Assembly (NCBI GenBank): GCA_020024855.1
Contig: JAHHTB010000109.1
Location: 1 to 6,237, forward strand
Origin: Fusobacterium sp.
Lineage (GTDB): Bacteria; Fusobacteriota; Fusobacteriia; Fusobacteriales; Fusobacteriaceae
DNA: 6,237 nucleotides
Direction: 5' to 3'
The notes below the pieces were generated by a model that saw nothing but the letters and a program-made list of their open reading frames with translations, did no database searches and was not told where the DNA came from. Positions 1-6,237 of this stretch are shown piece after piece. A program made the translations under genes and the position numbers. Positions within the stretch are counted from its first letter, which is position 1. Each line of letters starts with the position of its first letter.

Positions 1-8
1 TATTAAAG

Positions 9-17
9 TGGTATAAT
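9..17 (+). promoter_or_regulatory. Extended -10 promoter element for the ATPase gene
   Basis: TATAAT at 12-17 is a perfect -10 box. It is preceded by TG at 9-10 with one base between, which makes an extended -10 (TGnTATAAT). Transcription would begin near position 24, giving a leader of about two dozen bases before the ATG at 48. Any -35 box would lie left of the window and cannot be judged. An AT-rich genome produces TATAAT by chance, but the TG extension and the correct distance to a well-placed ribosome binding site support it. Confidence 0.55.
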
Positions 18-37
18 ATAGTAGAATATAATTTTCG

Positions 38-42
38 AGGTG
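38..42 (+). promoter_or_regulatory. Ribosome binding site of the ATPase gene
   Basis: AGGTG within GAGGTGAT lies five bases before the ATG at 48. It matches the anti-Shine-Dalgarno segment AGGTGAT and fixes this ATG as the start, rather than the internal methionine at residue 10. Confidence 0.7.
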
Positions 43-47
43 ATAAA

Positions 48-1415
48 ATGAAATTTATTAACAGAAAAAGAGAGATGGCTACCTTAGAAAAAGAATATAC
101 TCGAGAAAAAAGTTTTGTTGTTTTATATGGAAGAAGAAGAACAGGAAAAACTACACTTATAAAAGAATTTATAAAAGATAAAAATGCTTTTTATTTTTTT
201 GCTGACAAACAAAATGAATCACTTCAAATTAGTAGATTTAAAAAGCAATTGGCAGAATATTTTAAAGATGAATTTTTAAAAAAAATAGAAATTAATGACT
301 GGGACACAATTTTTGACTATTTTATAAATAAAATTAGAGATGATGAAAAATTTATTCTAGTTATAGATGAATTTCAATATCTATGTTCTGTAAATAAGGG
401 GTTTTCCTCTATATTTCAGAGAATATATGATGAAAAAATGTGTCATAAAAATATTATGGTTATTCTGTGCGGTTCTTTAATTTCTATGATGTATTCTGAA
501 GTTCTATCCTATGATAGTCCTCTCTATGGAAGAAGAACAGCTCAAATAAAGCTTCAACCTATTACTTTTGAATACTATAAAGATTTTTTTGAAAATAAAT
601 CAAAAAAAGAACGTATTGAATTTTACTCAATAACTGGTGGAATTCCAAAATACATTTTAGAGTTTGATAAAACCGAATCTCCTCTATGGAATATAGAGAA
701 TAATATTTTTAATAAAGATAACTTCCTGTATTCAGAACCAAAATTTTTACTTCAAGAGGAGATTAATGATTTATCAAGATATTTTTCTATATTAAATTCT
801 ATAGCTTCAGGAAATACTAAGCTATCTTCTATCTGCTCTAATCTTGAATTAAATTCAAATGGAATAACACCCTATATTACTAAATTAATAGATTTAGATA
901 TATTAGAAAAGGAAGTTCCTGTTACCGAAAATTTAGAAAATAGTAAAAAAGGATTGTATAAAATTAAAGATAACTATTTAAAATTTTGGTTTAGCTATGT
1001 TTATCCTTATCAAAGTTATTTAGAAATCGAAAATTTAACCTATCCTCTAGATAAAATTAAAAATGAATTTAATCTTTGGGTATCTAAAATATATGAGGAA
1101 TTAGCTAGAGAAACTTTATTCAGTAATTTACAAATTCCATTCCCTATAAAAAAACTTGGAAGATGGTGGAACAATAATGAGGAGATTGATATTGTTGCAT
1201 TGGGTGATAAAGATATAATTTTTGGTGAATGTAAGTGGAGTAATAAAAAAGTAGGTTTAAGTGTCTTATTTTCATTGAAAGAAAAGAGTAAAAAAGTAAA
1301 CTGGAACAACAATAGTAGAAAAGAGTATTTTATCCTATTTTCTAAAGAAGGATTTAGTGAAGATTTGATAGCTCTAAGTCAAAAAGATAAAACAATTATA
1401 CTTTCTGATTTTTGA
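48..1415 (+). CDS. Archaeal-type AAA ATPase with C-terminal DUF234 / PD-(D/E)XK-like domain
   Basis: This 455-residue protein is predicted to be a cytoplasmic P-loop ATPase. The N-terminus opens with the FINRKRE signature typical of the archaeal ATPase (ATPase_2) family. Walker A is G28-RRRTGKT with K34 and T35. Walker B is FILVIDE with D107 and E108. GSLISMM (142-148) looks like sensor 1, and GRR at 161-163 could supply an arginine finger. Residues about 245-295 look like a winged helix (ILNSIASGN through KLIDLDILEKEV). The rest (about 300-455) resembles DUF234, starting at GLYKIKDNYLKFWF. It includes a PD-(D/E)XK-like core: E379/D381 in EEIDIVA, then E394-C-K396 in FGECKWS. Relatives are widespread in archaea and anaerobic bacteria, often in several copies, and their physiological role is poorly defined; DNA-related or mobile-element roles have been proposed. 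The frame is intact and ends in TGA just before a strong terminator, so it appears monocistronic in this window. The family call is solid. Nuclease activity is an inference from the motif. Confidence 0.88.
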   Translation: MKFINRKREMATLEKEYTREKSFVVLYGRRRTGKTTLIKEFIKDKNAFYFFADKQNESLQISRFKKQLAEYFKDEFLKKIEINDWDTIFDYFINKIRDDEKFILVIDEFQYLCSVNKGFSSIFQRIYDEKMCHKNIMVILCGSLISMMYSEVLSYDSPLYGRRTAQIKLQPITFEYYKDFFENKSKKERIEFYSITGGIPKYILEFDKTESPLWNIENNIFNKDNFLYSEPKFLLQEEINDLSRYFSILNSIASGNTKLSSICSNLELNSNGITPYITKLIDLDILEKEVPVTENLENSKKGLYKIKDNYLKFWFSYVYPYQSYLEIENLTYPLDKIKNEFNLWVSKIYEELARETLFSNLQIPFPIKKLGRWWNNNEEIDIVALGDKDIIFGECKWSNKKVGLSVLFSLKEKSKKVNWNNNSRKEYFILFSKEGFSEDLIALSQKDKTIILSDF

Positions 1416-1425
1416 TAACATATAA

Positions 1426-1466
1426 TATAAAAGGTGTCGATAATAAAAATATCAACACCTTTTATA
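1426..1466. terminator. Bidirectional intrinsic terminator between convergent genes
   Basis: The inverted repeat has arms 1429-1442 (AAAAGGTGTCGATA) and 1450-1463 (TATCAACACCTTTT), with 13 of 14 positions paired, one C/A mismatch and a 7-base loop. Three further A/T pairs extend the stem to 1426-1466. The T-rich right arm follows a GGTGT/ACACC core, and the mirror-image strand also ends in a T run. It can therefore stop the ATPase gene (stop codon 11 bases upstream) and the helicase gene (stop codon at 1485-1487 on the other strand). Confidence 0.8.
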
Positions 1467-1484
1467 CTATAATAGTAAATTATA

Positions 1485-4400
1485 TTAAATTTTCCCTAAA
1501 AAATAATTTTCAATATAATCCCATCTTTCTGTATTTGACATACTAGTAGAAAAAAACTCTTCAATTATCTTATCAGCATTTCTTCCAATTTTTTCAATAT
1601 TGGATAATACAGAGTTAGAATATTTTGACATTTTAGACAAATATTCTAGTTTACTTGGATCATTTATTCTAAAGAAAATTTTAGGAGTGTTTCCTCCAGT
1701 TACTTCAAAACTTCCAAGTTCAAGAGCTTGTAATAATGTTGCAACCTCTATAAATTTAGAATCATTAGAAATATATTTTATAAACATAGAATTCTCTTTT
1801 TTTCTATCAAACATTTCTAAAAAACTTCTAATTATAGATAATTTAAATTTAGAAAAATTCCCTTGAACTAGAATATATTTATCTTCATTTCTTTCTAAAT
1901 CCTTTTTTATTCTTAAGAATTTATCATCTGCTTTTTGATAAGTTGGACTTGCTATAAAAGAATAAGTTAAGATAATATTTGTTAACTTTCTAATAAAAGC
2001 TTTATTATTACTTTCTAATATGATTTTTAGGCTATCTTCCAGTTGTTCTTTTGTAAAATATCCTTTTATTCGAGTTAAAGCTTTAAATATTGTATCTAAA
2101 TAATATTCAAGGTCAGAGAATATTTTTTCATTTTTATCTATCAATTCAATTTTTAATTTAATTCTATTACTTACAAATTCCTTATTGAATATTTCTCCTT
2201 TAAAAAAATCTCTAATGAATAGTGGGAAACTAATATCATCATAATATTTTTCCCAATATTCAGACACTTTTAATTCATAAATATCTCCTGTATCATAGAT
2301 AAAGGTTTCTGTTTCATGTCCTCTAAAATCATATCCTCGCCTAATTCTACTATTATCCTTTTGTTCCATTACCTTAATAAAGAAGTCTTTGTTTTTATCA
2401 GTTAATATATCTTTTTCATTTTCTTTTCTTATTACAACATACAAAGAAGAGAAAAAAGCCTTAGGTCTAGCAATTATCACAGGAAATGTATATTTTTCTA
2501 ATAAATCTTTTTCCAAGAAAAGTAAAGCTTGTTTAACTTTCTTTTCTAAATCTTTTTCTTTTTCTGTAAAAATATGTGAAAAACTCTCAATAGATAACAA
2601 GAAAGCTGATTTATAGCTATTTAATTTATAAAGTTCAAAAAGCTTTTCTATAACTAGTTTCATTTGCCATTGTTTTACTCCAGAAATACTTCTTAACATT
2701 TTAGGATATTTTAAATCAAGTTTATTAAAATCAATTTCAGCAACTCCTACTACATCTTTATTTCTAGCACATCTTCCAATTTCTTGGACATAGTCTGCTA
2801 AATCACCACTTAATCCATAGTGATAAATATTTTCTATATCAGGAATATCTACTCCCATTCCAAAAGCCTTAGTTGCTAACATAATTTTTTTAATACTATC
2901 TCTAAATTCTTCTTGAGCTTCTATTCTACTTTCATAGTCTAATTTCCCTGTATAATAGGCTACTTTACCAATAATATTAGAGTTTAATCCTGCATATGTT
3001 TCAGAAGCGTGTTTAGCATAAGGGAAATAGAAGATAGATTTTTTATCTTCTAATATTTTTTCCTTTATTCTTTCTCTTGTCTTTTCTTCTTTTAAAAAAT
3101 TGTAAGAGCCTTCTCCAGGGATAAAATCATTAACTTTGAAGTGAATATTATCTTTTCTAACTTCTCCTATATGAATATTACAAGAGTCTATTTTAAGTTC
3201 CTTTAATATTTCATGGACTGTATCACTTTCTCCTCCATAGATAGCAGTTGCAGTTAAGGCTAGAATAGGAAATTTATATTTTTTATATAACTCAATTTTT
3301 TTAACATAATTACCTATTAAAAGATAATCTATTCTAAAATTTTTACCCCAAGTACTAACTGTGTGAGCTTCATCTATTACTACTAATCCAATTTCTCTAT
3401 CTCCTATTATTGTAGTTATATCACTACTTCCTTGTAATAATTCTGGAGATAAATAAATTATTGATTTTTCTCCTCTTTTTATCTTTTCTATATATCTATT
3501 TTTCTCAACAAAAGATAGATCGGAGTTTAAGAAACATGCACTATTTACACCTTTTTGCTTTAAATTTTCTACTTGATCTTTCATTAAAGCTTTTAAAGGG
3601 GAAATAACTATTGTTAAATACTTATGATTATTTTCTAAATATAAAGCTGGTATCTGGAAAAAAATAGATTTTCCAGCTCCAGTAGGTGCAGTTATGAATA
3701 TATTATTATAAAAATCTTTCTTTTTAGAGTTTTCTACTTCTTCAATGATTTCTTCAATAATTTCTCCTTGAGAAATAGTAATTTTTTCAGAAGATATATC
3801 TGGATTTGCATAAAACTTTAATTCTCTAAACTTTGAACTGTTCCAATATTTTTCAAGAATACCTTTAATTTCCTCCCTATAAAATTTCTGTTCCTTTCTT
3901 TTACGTTGATAAAATGTAATTTTAATAGAATTTAAATCACAGATATATTTTAAACTTCCTAACTCATATTGGAATTTAGCTTTATTAAGTATTCCTCTAT
4001 CAATTAGAATATCTACTTTATCTTTAATTCGATGATTAAAGATCTTATATTTTAACTCTTCATTTTTTATTAAGTTATTAATAGAATAAGCTTCAATATT
4101 AGTTAAATTATTTTCATCAATTTCTTTTATTTCTATTGGAGAATAAGAGTTAAATGAAAAAACTTTTACTATGTCTATCTCTGTTCCATCAATATCTTTA
4201 ATACCCTCTAAATTTCTAAAAGCTACATATATATTTTCTCCAGAAGAAACAATATCAGAATAAAAATATTCATATACACTGGCATCATGAGAAGTTATAA
4301 TTTCACTCTCTCTAAACTTTATTAACTTCTGAACCTCTTCTTTATCATCAAAATTATATAGATAATAATTGAATAGATTATTTTCTAAAATAAAGATTTT

Positions 4401-4682
4401 ATTTTCATAAAGACCTAAATTTTTTTCAATTATTAAAAATTCTTCATATTGTGCTATATAAGTCCCTTCATCAAGAAGAAGAAGTTGTTTATGTAATTTC
4501 TTTTTGTTAGCAAGCAAAGTTTTTAATACTTCTTTTTCATCATAGAATTTAGGGAAAAAAGCAGGTTCATAAGTATCACTAAGAGCTTTAAATACATTAT
4601 TATCAAAACCTTTAAGTACTATAAGGGTATTATTTTCTTTTTCTTTAATTTCATCTATTAATTTTATTAAATACTGTACCAT
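1485..4682 (-). CDS. RecQ-like superfamily 2 DNA helicase with unrecognised terminal extensions
   Basis: From the preferred ATG at 4682 the protein has 1065 residues (numbering used here). The motor spans about 305-650. Motif I is APTGAGKS with K338. Motif Ia is ISPLKALMKDQ (360-370). Ib is LSPELL (411-416). Motif II is DEAH 437-440, followed by TVSTWGKNFRIDY, which matches the RecQ aromatic loop. Motif III is ALTATA (475-480). Motif V is ATKAFGMGVDIP (603-614). Motif VI is QEIGRCAR with Q633, R637 and R640. These indicate ATP-driven 3'-5' DNA unwinding by analogy with RecQ. Unlike housekeeping RecQ (about 600 residues), it has no four-cysteine zinc cluster after motif VI and no recognisable RQC or HRDC domain. 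About 300 residues lie before the motor and about 415 after it, neither matching a family I recognise. An in-frame TTG at 4709 would add nine residues, but it has no ribosome binding site and lies only about 10 bases from the predicted transcript start, so the ATG is preferred. The gene is divergent from the EVE-HNH nuclease gene, which suggests a defence or DNA-processing role. It may instead be an unrelated repair helicase. Confidence 0.88.
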   Translation of the reverse strand: MVQYLIKLIDEIKEKENNTLIVLKGFDNNVFKALSDTYEPAFFPKFYDEKEVLKTLLANKKKLHKQLLLLDEGTYIAQYEEFLIIEKNLGLYENKIFILENNLFNYYLYNFDDKEEVQKLIKFRESEIITSHDASVYEYFYSDIVSSGENIYVAFRNLEGIKDIDGTEIDIVKVFSFNSYSPIEIKEIDENNLTNIEAYSINNLIKNEELKYKIFNHRIKDKVDILIDRGILNKAKFQYELGSLKYICDLNSIKITFYQRKRKEQKFYREEIKGILEKYWNSSKFRELKFYANPDISSEKITISQGEIIEEIIEEVENSKKKDFYNNIFITAPTGAGKSIFFQIPALYLENNHKYLTIVISPLKALMKDQVENLKQKGVNSACFLNSDLSFVEKNRYIEKIKRGEKSIIYLSPELLQGSSDITTIIGDREIGLVVIDEAHTVSTWGKNFRIDYLLIGNYVKKIELYKKYKFPILALTATAIYGGESDTVHEILKELKIDSCNIHIGEVRKDNIHFKVNDFIPGEGSYNFLKEEKTRERIKEKILEDKKSIFYFPYAKHASETYAGLNSNIIGKVAYYTGKLDYESRIEAQEEFRDSIKKIMLATKAFGMGVDIPDIENIYHYGLSGDLADYVQEIGRCARNKDVVGVAEIDFNKLDLKYPKMLRSISGVKQWQMKLVIEKLFELYKLNSYKSAFLLSIESFSHIFTEKEKDLEKKVKQALLFLEKDLLEKYTFPVIIARPKAFFSSLYVVIRKENEKDILTDKNKDFFIKVMEQKDNSRIRRGYDFRGHETETFIYDTGDIYELKVSEYWEKYYDDISFPLFIRDFFKGEIFNKEFVSNRIKLKIELIDKNEKIFSDLEYYLDTIFKALTRIKGYFTKEQLEDSLKIILESNNKAFIRKLTNIILTYSFIASPTYQKADDKFLRIKKDLERNEDKYILVQGNFSKFKLSIIRSFLEMFDRKKENSMFIKYISNDSKFIEVATLLQALELGSFEVTGGNTPKIFFRINDPSKLEYLSKMSKYSNSVLSNIEKIGRNADKIIEEFFSTSMSNTERWDYIENYFLGKI

Positions 4683-4693
4683 AACTAAATCTT

Positions 4694-4699
4694 TCCTTT
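4694..4699 (-). promoter_or_regulatory. Ribosome binding site deciding the helicase start
   Basis: On the minus strand AAAGGA lies 11 bases before the ATG at 4682. The spacing is slightly long but workable, because the AAAGGA half of the anti-Shine-Dalgarno complement sits further from the start. No comparable site precedes the alternative TTG at 4709, where the upstream bases are almost all A and T. Confidence 0.55.
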
Positions 4700-4725
4700 C
4701 ATATTCCAAGAAATACTATAATATT

Positions 4726-4754
4726 ATTATAATACTTAATGTTATATTTTTCAA
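4726..4754 (-). promoter_or_regulatory. Sigma-70 type promoter for the helicase gene
   Basis: Read on the minus strand, TTGAAA (4754-4749) and TATAAT (4731-4726) are separated by exactly 17 bases. This is a near-consensus housekeeping promoter, with one mismatch in the -35 box and none in the -10. Transcription would start near 4719, giving a leader of about 37 bases to the ATG at 4682. The -35 box sits back to back with the promoter region of the divergent nuclease gene. Confidence 0.7.
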
Positions 4755-4760
4755 CAAGCT

Positions 4761-4779
4761 ACATTTTCTTCTGAAATGT
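4761..4779. repeat. Short inverted repeat, possible operator between the divergent promoters
   Basis: ACATTT (4761-4766) and AAATGT (4774-4779) are perfect 6-base arms around a 7-base centre. The repeat lies just upstream of the nuclease gene's -10 element and about 7 bases from the helicase -35 box, a position from which a bound repressor could affect both promoters. Arms this short and AT-rich can arise by chance, and no regulator gene is visible in the window. Confidence 0.3.
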
Positions 4780-4787
4780 GATAAAAT
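4779..4787 (+). promoter_or_regulatory. Extended -10 promoter element for the nuclease gene
   Basis: TGATAAAAT fits TGn followed by TAAAAT (4782-4787), one base off the -10 consensus. No good -35 box lies 16-18 bases upstream (bases around 4758-4765 read GCTACATT), so this promoter would depend on the TG extension and look weaker than the helicase promoter. The start of transcription would be near 4794, giving a leader of about 25 bases. Confidence 0.45.
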
Positions 4788-4806
4788 ATATAAGAAAAGA
4801 TTTATA

Positions 4807-4813
4807 AGGGGGG
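4807..4813 (+). promoter_or_regulatory. Ribosome binding site of the nuclease gene
   Basis: AGGGGGG ends six bases before the ATG at 4820. A run of six G residues is conspicuous in such AT-rich DNA. It gives a usable but variant Shine-Dalgarno, and being homopolymeric it could also be prone to length change. It supports the ATG at 4820 as the true start. Confidence 0.65.
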
Positions 4814-4819
4814 AAAATT

Positions 4820-6043
4820 ATGAATTGGATAATTTCTTGTAATATAAATGATTATGATATTTTTGGAGCTTTTGAAGAGTGTAAAACTATCTTTTGGCAT
4901 AAACAAAGAGCTTTATCTAAGAGTGAAATAGGGGATATTATCTATATTTATTGTGGAAAACCTTATGGAAAAATTATGTTTAAATGTAAAATAACAAATT
5001 TTCTATTAAAAGATGAAGTTCCTAAAGATGATGAAAAATATTGGAAAAATGGAAATAAAATAGGAAGTTATGAAGAATATATGGAATTACAATTATTGGA
5101 TAATTTTGATAAGGAAGAATTAAGTCTAAGTATTTTGCAAAAAAAAGGATTTGATTATAATCCTCAATGGCCAAGAGGATATAAAGATACAGATGAAATC
5201 ATAAAATATATTAAAGCTCATCTTCAGCTAAAGGAGTTATTTGAGATTAAAAATGAAAGAGATATTCAAAATTTTTGGGGAGATTTAAGGACATATCTTC
5301 TTGACACAAAGACGAACTTTTCTCAAATTATGAAGATGAAAAAGCCTAATCAAAACTGGGTTGATATTAATTTACTGCCAACTAAAGAGAATGAAGAAGC
5401 TCATATTGTATTAAGGATTTCTAAAAGAAAATTTAGAATAGAGTATTATATTAGGAATAATAAAGTTTTTTTTAATTATTTATTCTACAGGAAAAATGAG
5501 ATAGAATTAGAAAATAACTATAATTGGGATATTGGCTTTGGTCATAAATACTCTAAAATATATAAGGAAATAGATTTTTCAAGTATTAATTCTTTAACTG
5601 AAGTCTATAAATGGTACTGGAAAGAAATAATAAGTATTTACAATACATTCCCTTATTACTTAACAGAATTTATAGCAAGAGGAGTTAAGGAAGAGGATTT
5701 AGAAGAAATAAATAGGGAAGTCTATTTAGAAGGAAAGAAAAAAGAAAGAATTATAATTCAATCAGAAAGAAATCCTTTAGCAAGAAAAAAATGTATAGAA
5801 CTTAAAGGGACTACTTGTCAAGTTTGTGGAATGAACTTTGAAGAAAAGTATGGAGAGTTAGGAAAAGACTATATAGAAGTTCATCATATAAAACCTATAA
5901 ATGAAATAGATTCAGAATATGTAGTAGACCCAGAGAAAGATTTAATTCCTGTATGTTCTAACTGTCATTCTATGTTACATAGAAAAATTGATGGAGTTAG
6001 TGTAGATATTGAGAAATTAATTGAGATAGTAAATAAAAAATAA
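4820..6043 (+). CDS. EVE-like / DUF4268-like / HNH modification-dependent restriction endonuclease (type IV)
   Basis: This 407-residue, three-part protein is predicted to cut DNA carrying a modified base. Residues 1-135 resemble the EVE/PUA-like reader domain of such enzymes: NWIISCN at the start, DIFGAFEE (13-20), IFWHKQ (24-29) with a likely pocket residue W26, and GDIIYIYCGKPYGKI (38-52). Residues about 148-280 resemble DUF4268, known from restriction-type proteins: FWGDLRTYL (152-160), NWVDI (179-183), then ENNYNWDIGFGHKYSKIY (231-248). Residues about 305-400 are an HNH nuclease: zinc pairs C333/C336 and C379/C382, active-site H355-H356, and H383 and H387 in CHSMLH. D374 in DLIPVC stands where many HNH enzymes have Asn, a substitution I believe is common in this subgroup. 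EVE-HNH fusions are established modification-dependent nucleases, so the class is well supported. The base recognised (5-methylcytosine, 5-hydroxymethylcytosine or another) cannot be read from sequence. The gene is divergent from the RecQ-like helicase and followed closely by a membrane protein gene. Confidence 0.85.
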   Translation: MNWIISCNINDYDIFGAFEECKTIFWHKQRALSKSEIGDIIYIYCGKPYGKIMFKCKITNFLLKDEVPKDDEKYWKNGNKIGSYEEYMELQLLDNFDKEELSLSILQKKGFDYNPQWPRGYKDTDEIIKYIKAHLQLKELFEIKNERDIQNFWGDLRTYLLDTKTNFSQIMKMKKPNQNWVDINLLPTKENEEAHIVLRISKRKFRIEYYIRNNKVFFNYLFYRKNEIELENNYNWDIGFGHKYSKIYKEIDFSSINSLTEVYKWYWKEIISIYNTFPYYLTEFIARGVKEEDLEEINREVYLEGKKKERIIIQSERNPLARKKCIELKGTTCQVCGMNFEEKYGELGKDYIEVHHIKPINEIDSEYVVDPEKDLIPVCSNCHSMLHRKIDGVSVDIEKLIEIVNKK

Positions 6044-6055
6044 TTGAACAATTTT

Positions 6056-6061
6056 AGGAGG
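6056..6061 (+). promoter_or_regulatory. Ribosome binding site of the downstream membrane protein gene
   Basis: A perfect AGGAGG lies five bases before the ATG at 6067. It is the strongest ribosome binding site in the window and is the main evidence that the truncated frame behind it is a real gene. Confidence 0.75.
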
Positions 6062-6066
6062 AAAAT

Positions 6067-6237
6067 ATGGATAATTTAATATACATAGTAATAGATAATA
6101 AAGAGTGGATTTTTCGTGCACTAGGTGGTGTTATTCTTTCTATAATTGTCGGATTTCTTGTAAAAAAACAATCTAATTTCATTAAAAATAAAATAGGAAA
6201 TAACTCAAATAATAATAATCAAGCAGGAAGAGATATT
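6067..6237 (+). CDS. Partial small membrane protein, truncated by the window end
   Basis: Fifty-seven codons are open to the right edge without a stop, so the full length is unknown. I do not recognise the family. The protein starts MDNLIYIVIDNKEW, followed by one hydrophobic segment at about 15-32 (IFRALGGVILSIIVGFLV). A lysine-rich stretch follows (K33, K34, K40, K42), then an asparagine-rich linker (45-51) and QAGRDI at the cut. The acidic N-terminus and lysines after the segment predict a single-pass anchor with the C-terminus in the cytoplasm. The Asn-rich to QAGRDI transition resembles small bacterial proteins that carry a membrane helix and then an N-x-QAG-type motif, but this is recollection and assigns no function. 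The gene begins 23 bases after the nuclease stop with no terminator between, so the two are probably cotranscribed. Confidence 0.7.
   Translation, partial: MDNLIYIVIDNKEWIFRALGGVILSIIVGFLVKKQSNFIKNKIGNNSNNNNQAGRDI

Noticed and set aside
1040..1312. 90-codon open frame on the minus strand inside the ATPase gene
   Set aside because: It lies wholly within a well-supported gene on the opposite strand, has no recognisable domain, and its composition is what AT-rich antisense frames produce.
1600..1866. 88-codon plus-strand frame inside the helicase gene
   Set aside because: Antisense shadow of the C-terminal helicase coding sequence, with no supporting ribosome binding site or family match.
2389..2616. 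75-codon plus-strand frame inside the helicase gene
   Set aside because: Antisense shadow rich in Ser, Phe and Lys, reflecting the opposite strand's GAA/AAA codons; no independent evidence.
1485..4682. Assignment of the helicase to a named defence system such as Hachiman, Zorya or Druantia
   Set aside because: None of the partner genes of those systems is visible in the window, and the motor is RecQ-like with different flanking regions, so a named assignment is not supported.
6042..6053. AATTG-AA-CAATT inverted repeat just after the nuclease gene, considered as a terminator
   Set aside because: The stem has five mostly A/T pairs, the loop is only two bases and no T run follows beyond four bases before the next ribosome binding site. 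It is too weak to terminate.
1..6237. CRISPR arrays, tRNA or rRNA genes, insertion sequences and long direct repeats
   Set aside because: No regularly spaced repeats, cloverleaf-like GC-rich segments, transposase motifs or terminal repeats were seen on reading either strand.

Overview
The window is strongly AT-rich (about a quarter G+C by eye). Reading frames are dominated by AAA/ATA/TTA/GAA codons and AGA arginine, and the ribosome binding sites are clear AGGAGG-type sites. This suggests a low-GC anaerobe such as Fusobacterium or a close relative. A low-GC firmicute cannot be excluded, and the genus is an inference from composition and gene style, not from a marker gene.

Layout. (1) 48-1415, plus strand: a complete AAA-type ATPase of the archaeal-ATPase/DUF234 kind, with a C-terminal PD-(D/E)XK nuclease-like core and an extended -10 promoter at the left edge. 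(2) 1426-1466: a hairpin terminator lying between two convergent genes, usable from both sides. (3) 1485-4682, minus strand: a large RecQ-like superfamily 2 helicase (1065 residues from the preferred ATG). It has a full motif set and the RecQ aromatic loop, but no RecQ zinc cluster, and it carries long unrecognised N- and C-terminal regions. (4) 4683-4819: a compact divergent promoter region with a near-consensus sigma-70 promoter for the helicase and an extended -10 promoter for the opposite gene. (5) 4820-6043, plus strand: a three-part protein with an N-terminal EVE/PUA-like domain, a DUF4268-like middle and a C-terminal HNH nuclease, which is the architecture of a modification-dependent (type IV) restriction enzyme. 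(6) 6067-6237, plus strand: the start of a small membrane protein cut by the window end, 23 bases behind the nuclease gene and probably cotranscribed with it.

How it may work together. The divergent helicase/nuclease pair plus a membrane protein looks like a genome-defence module. The EVE-HNH protein would recognise a modified base in incoming DNA and cut, and the RecQ-like helicase could unwind or process the cut DNA. The restriction-enzyme assignment rests on recognisable domains. The functional link to the helicase is inferred only from the shared promoter region. The left-hand ATPase is separated by a terminator and is probably an independent unit. No RNA genes, CRISPR arrays, insertion sequences or long repeats were seen, and no stretch longer than 300 bases lacks a gene.
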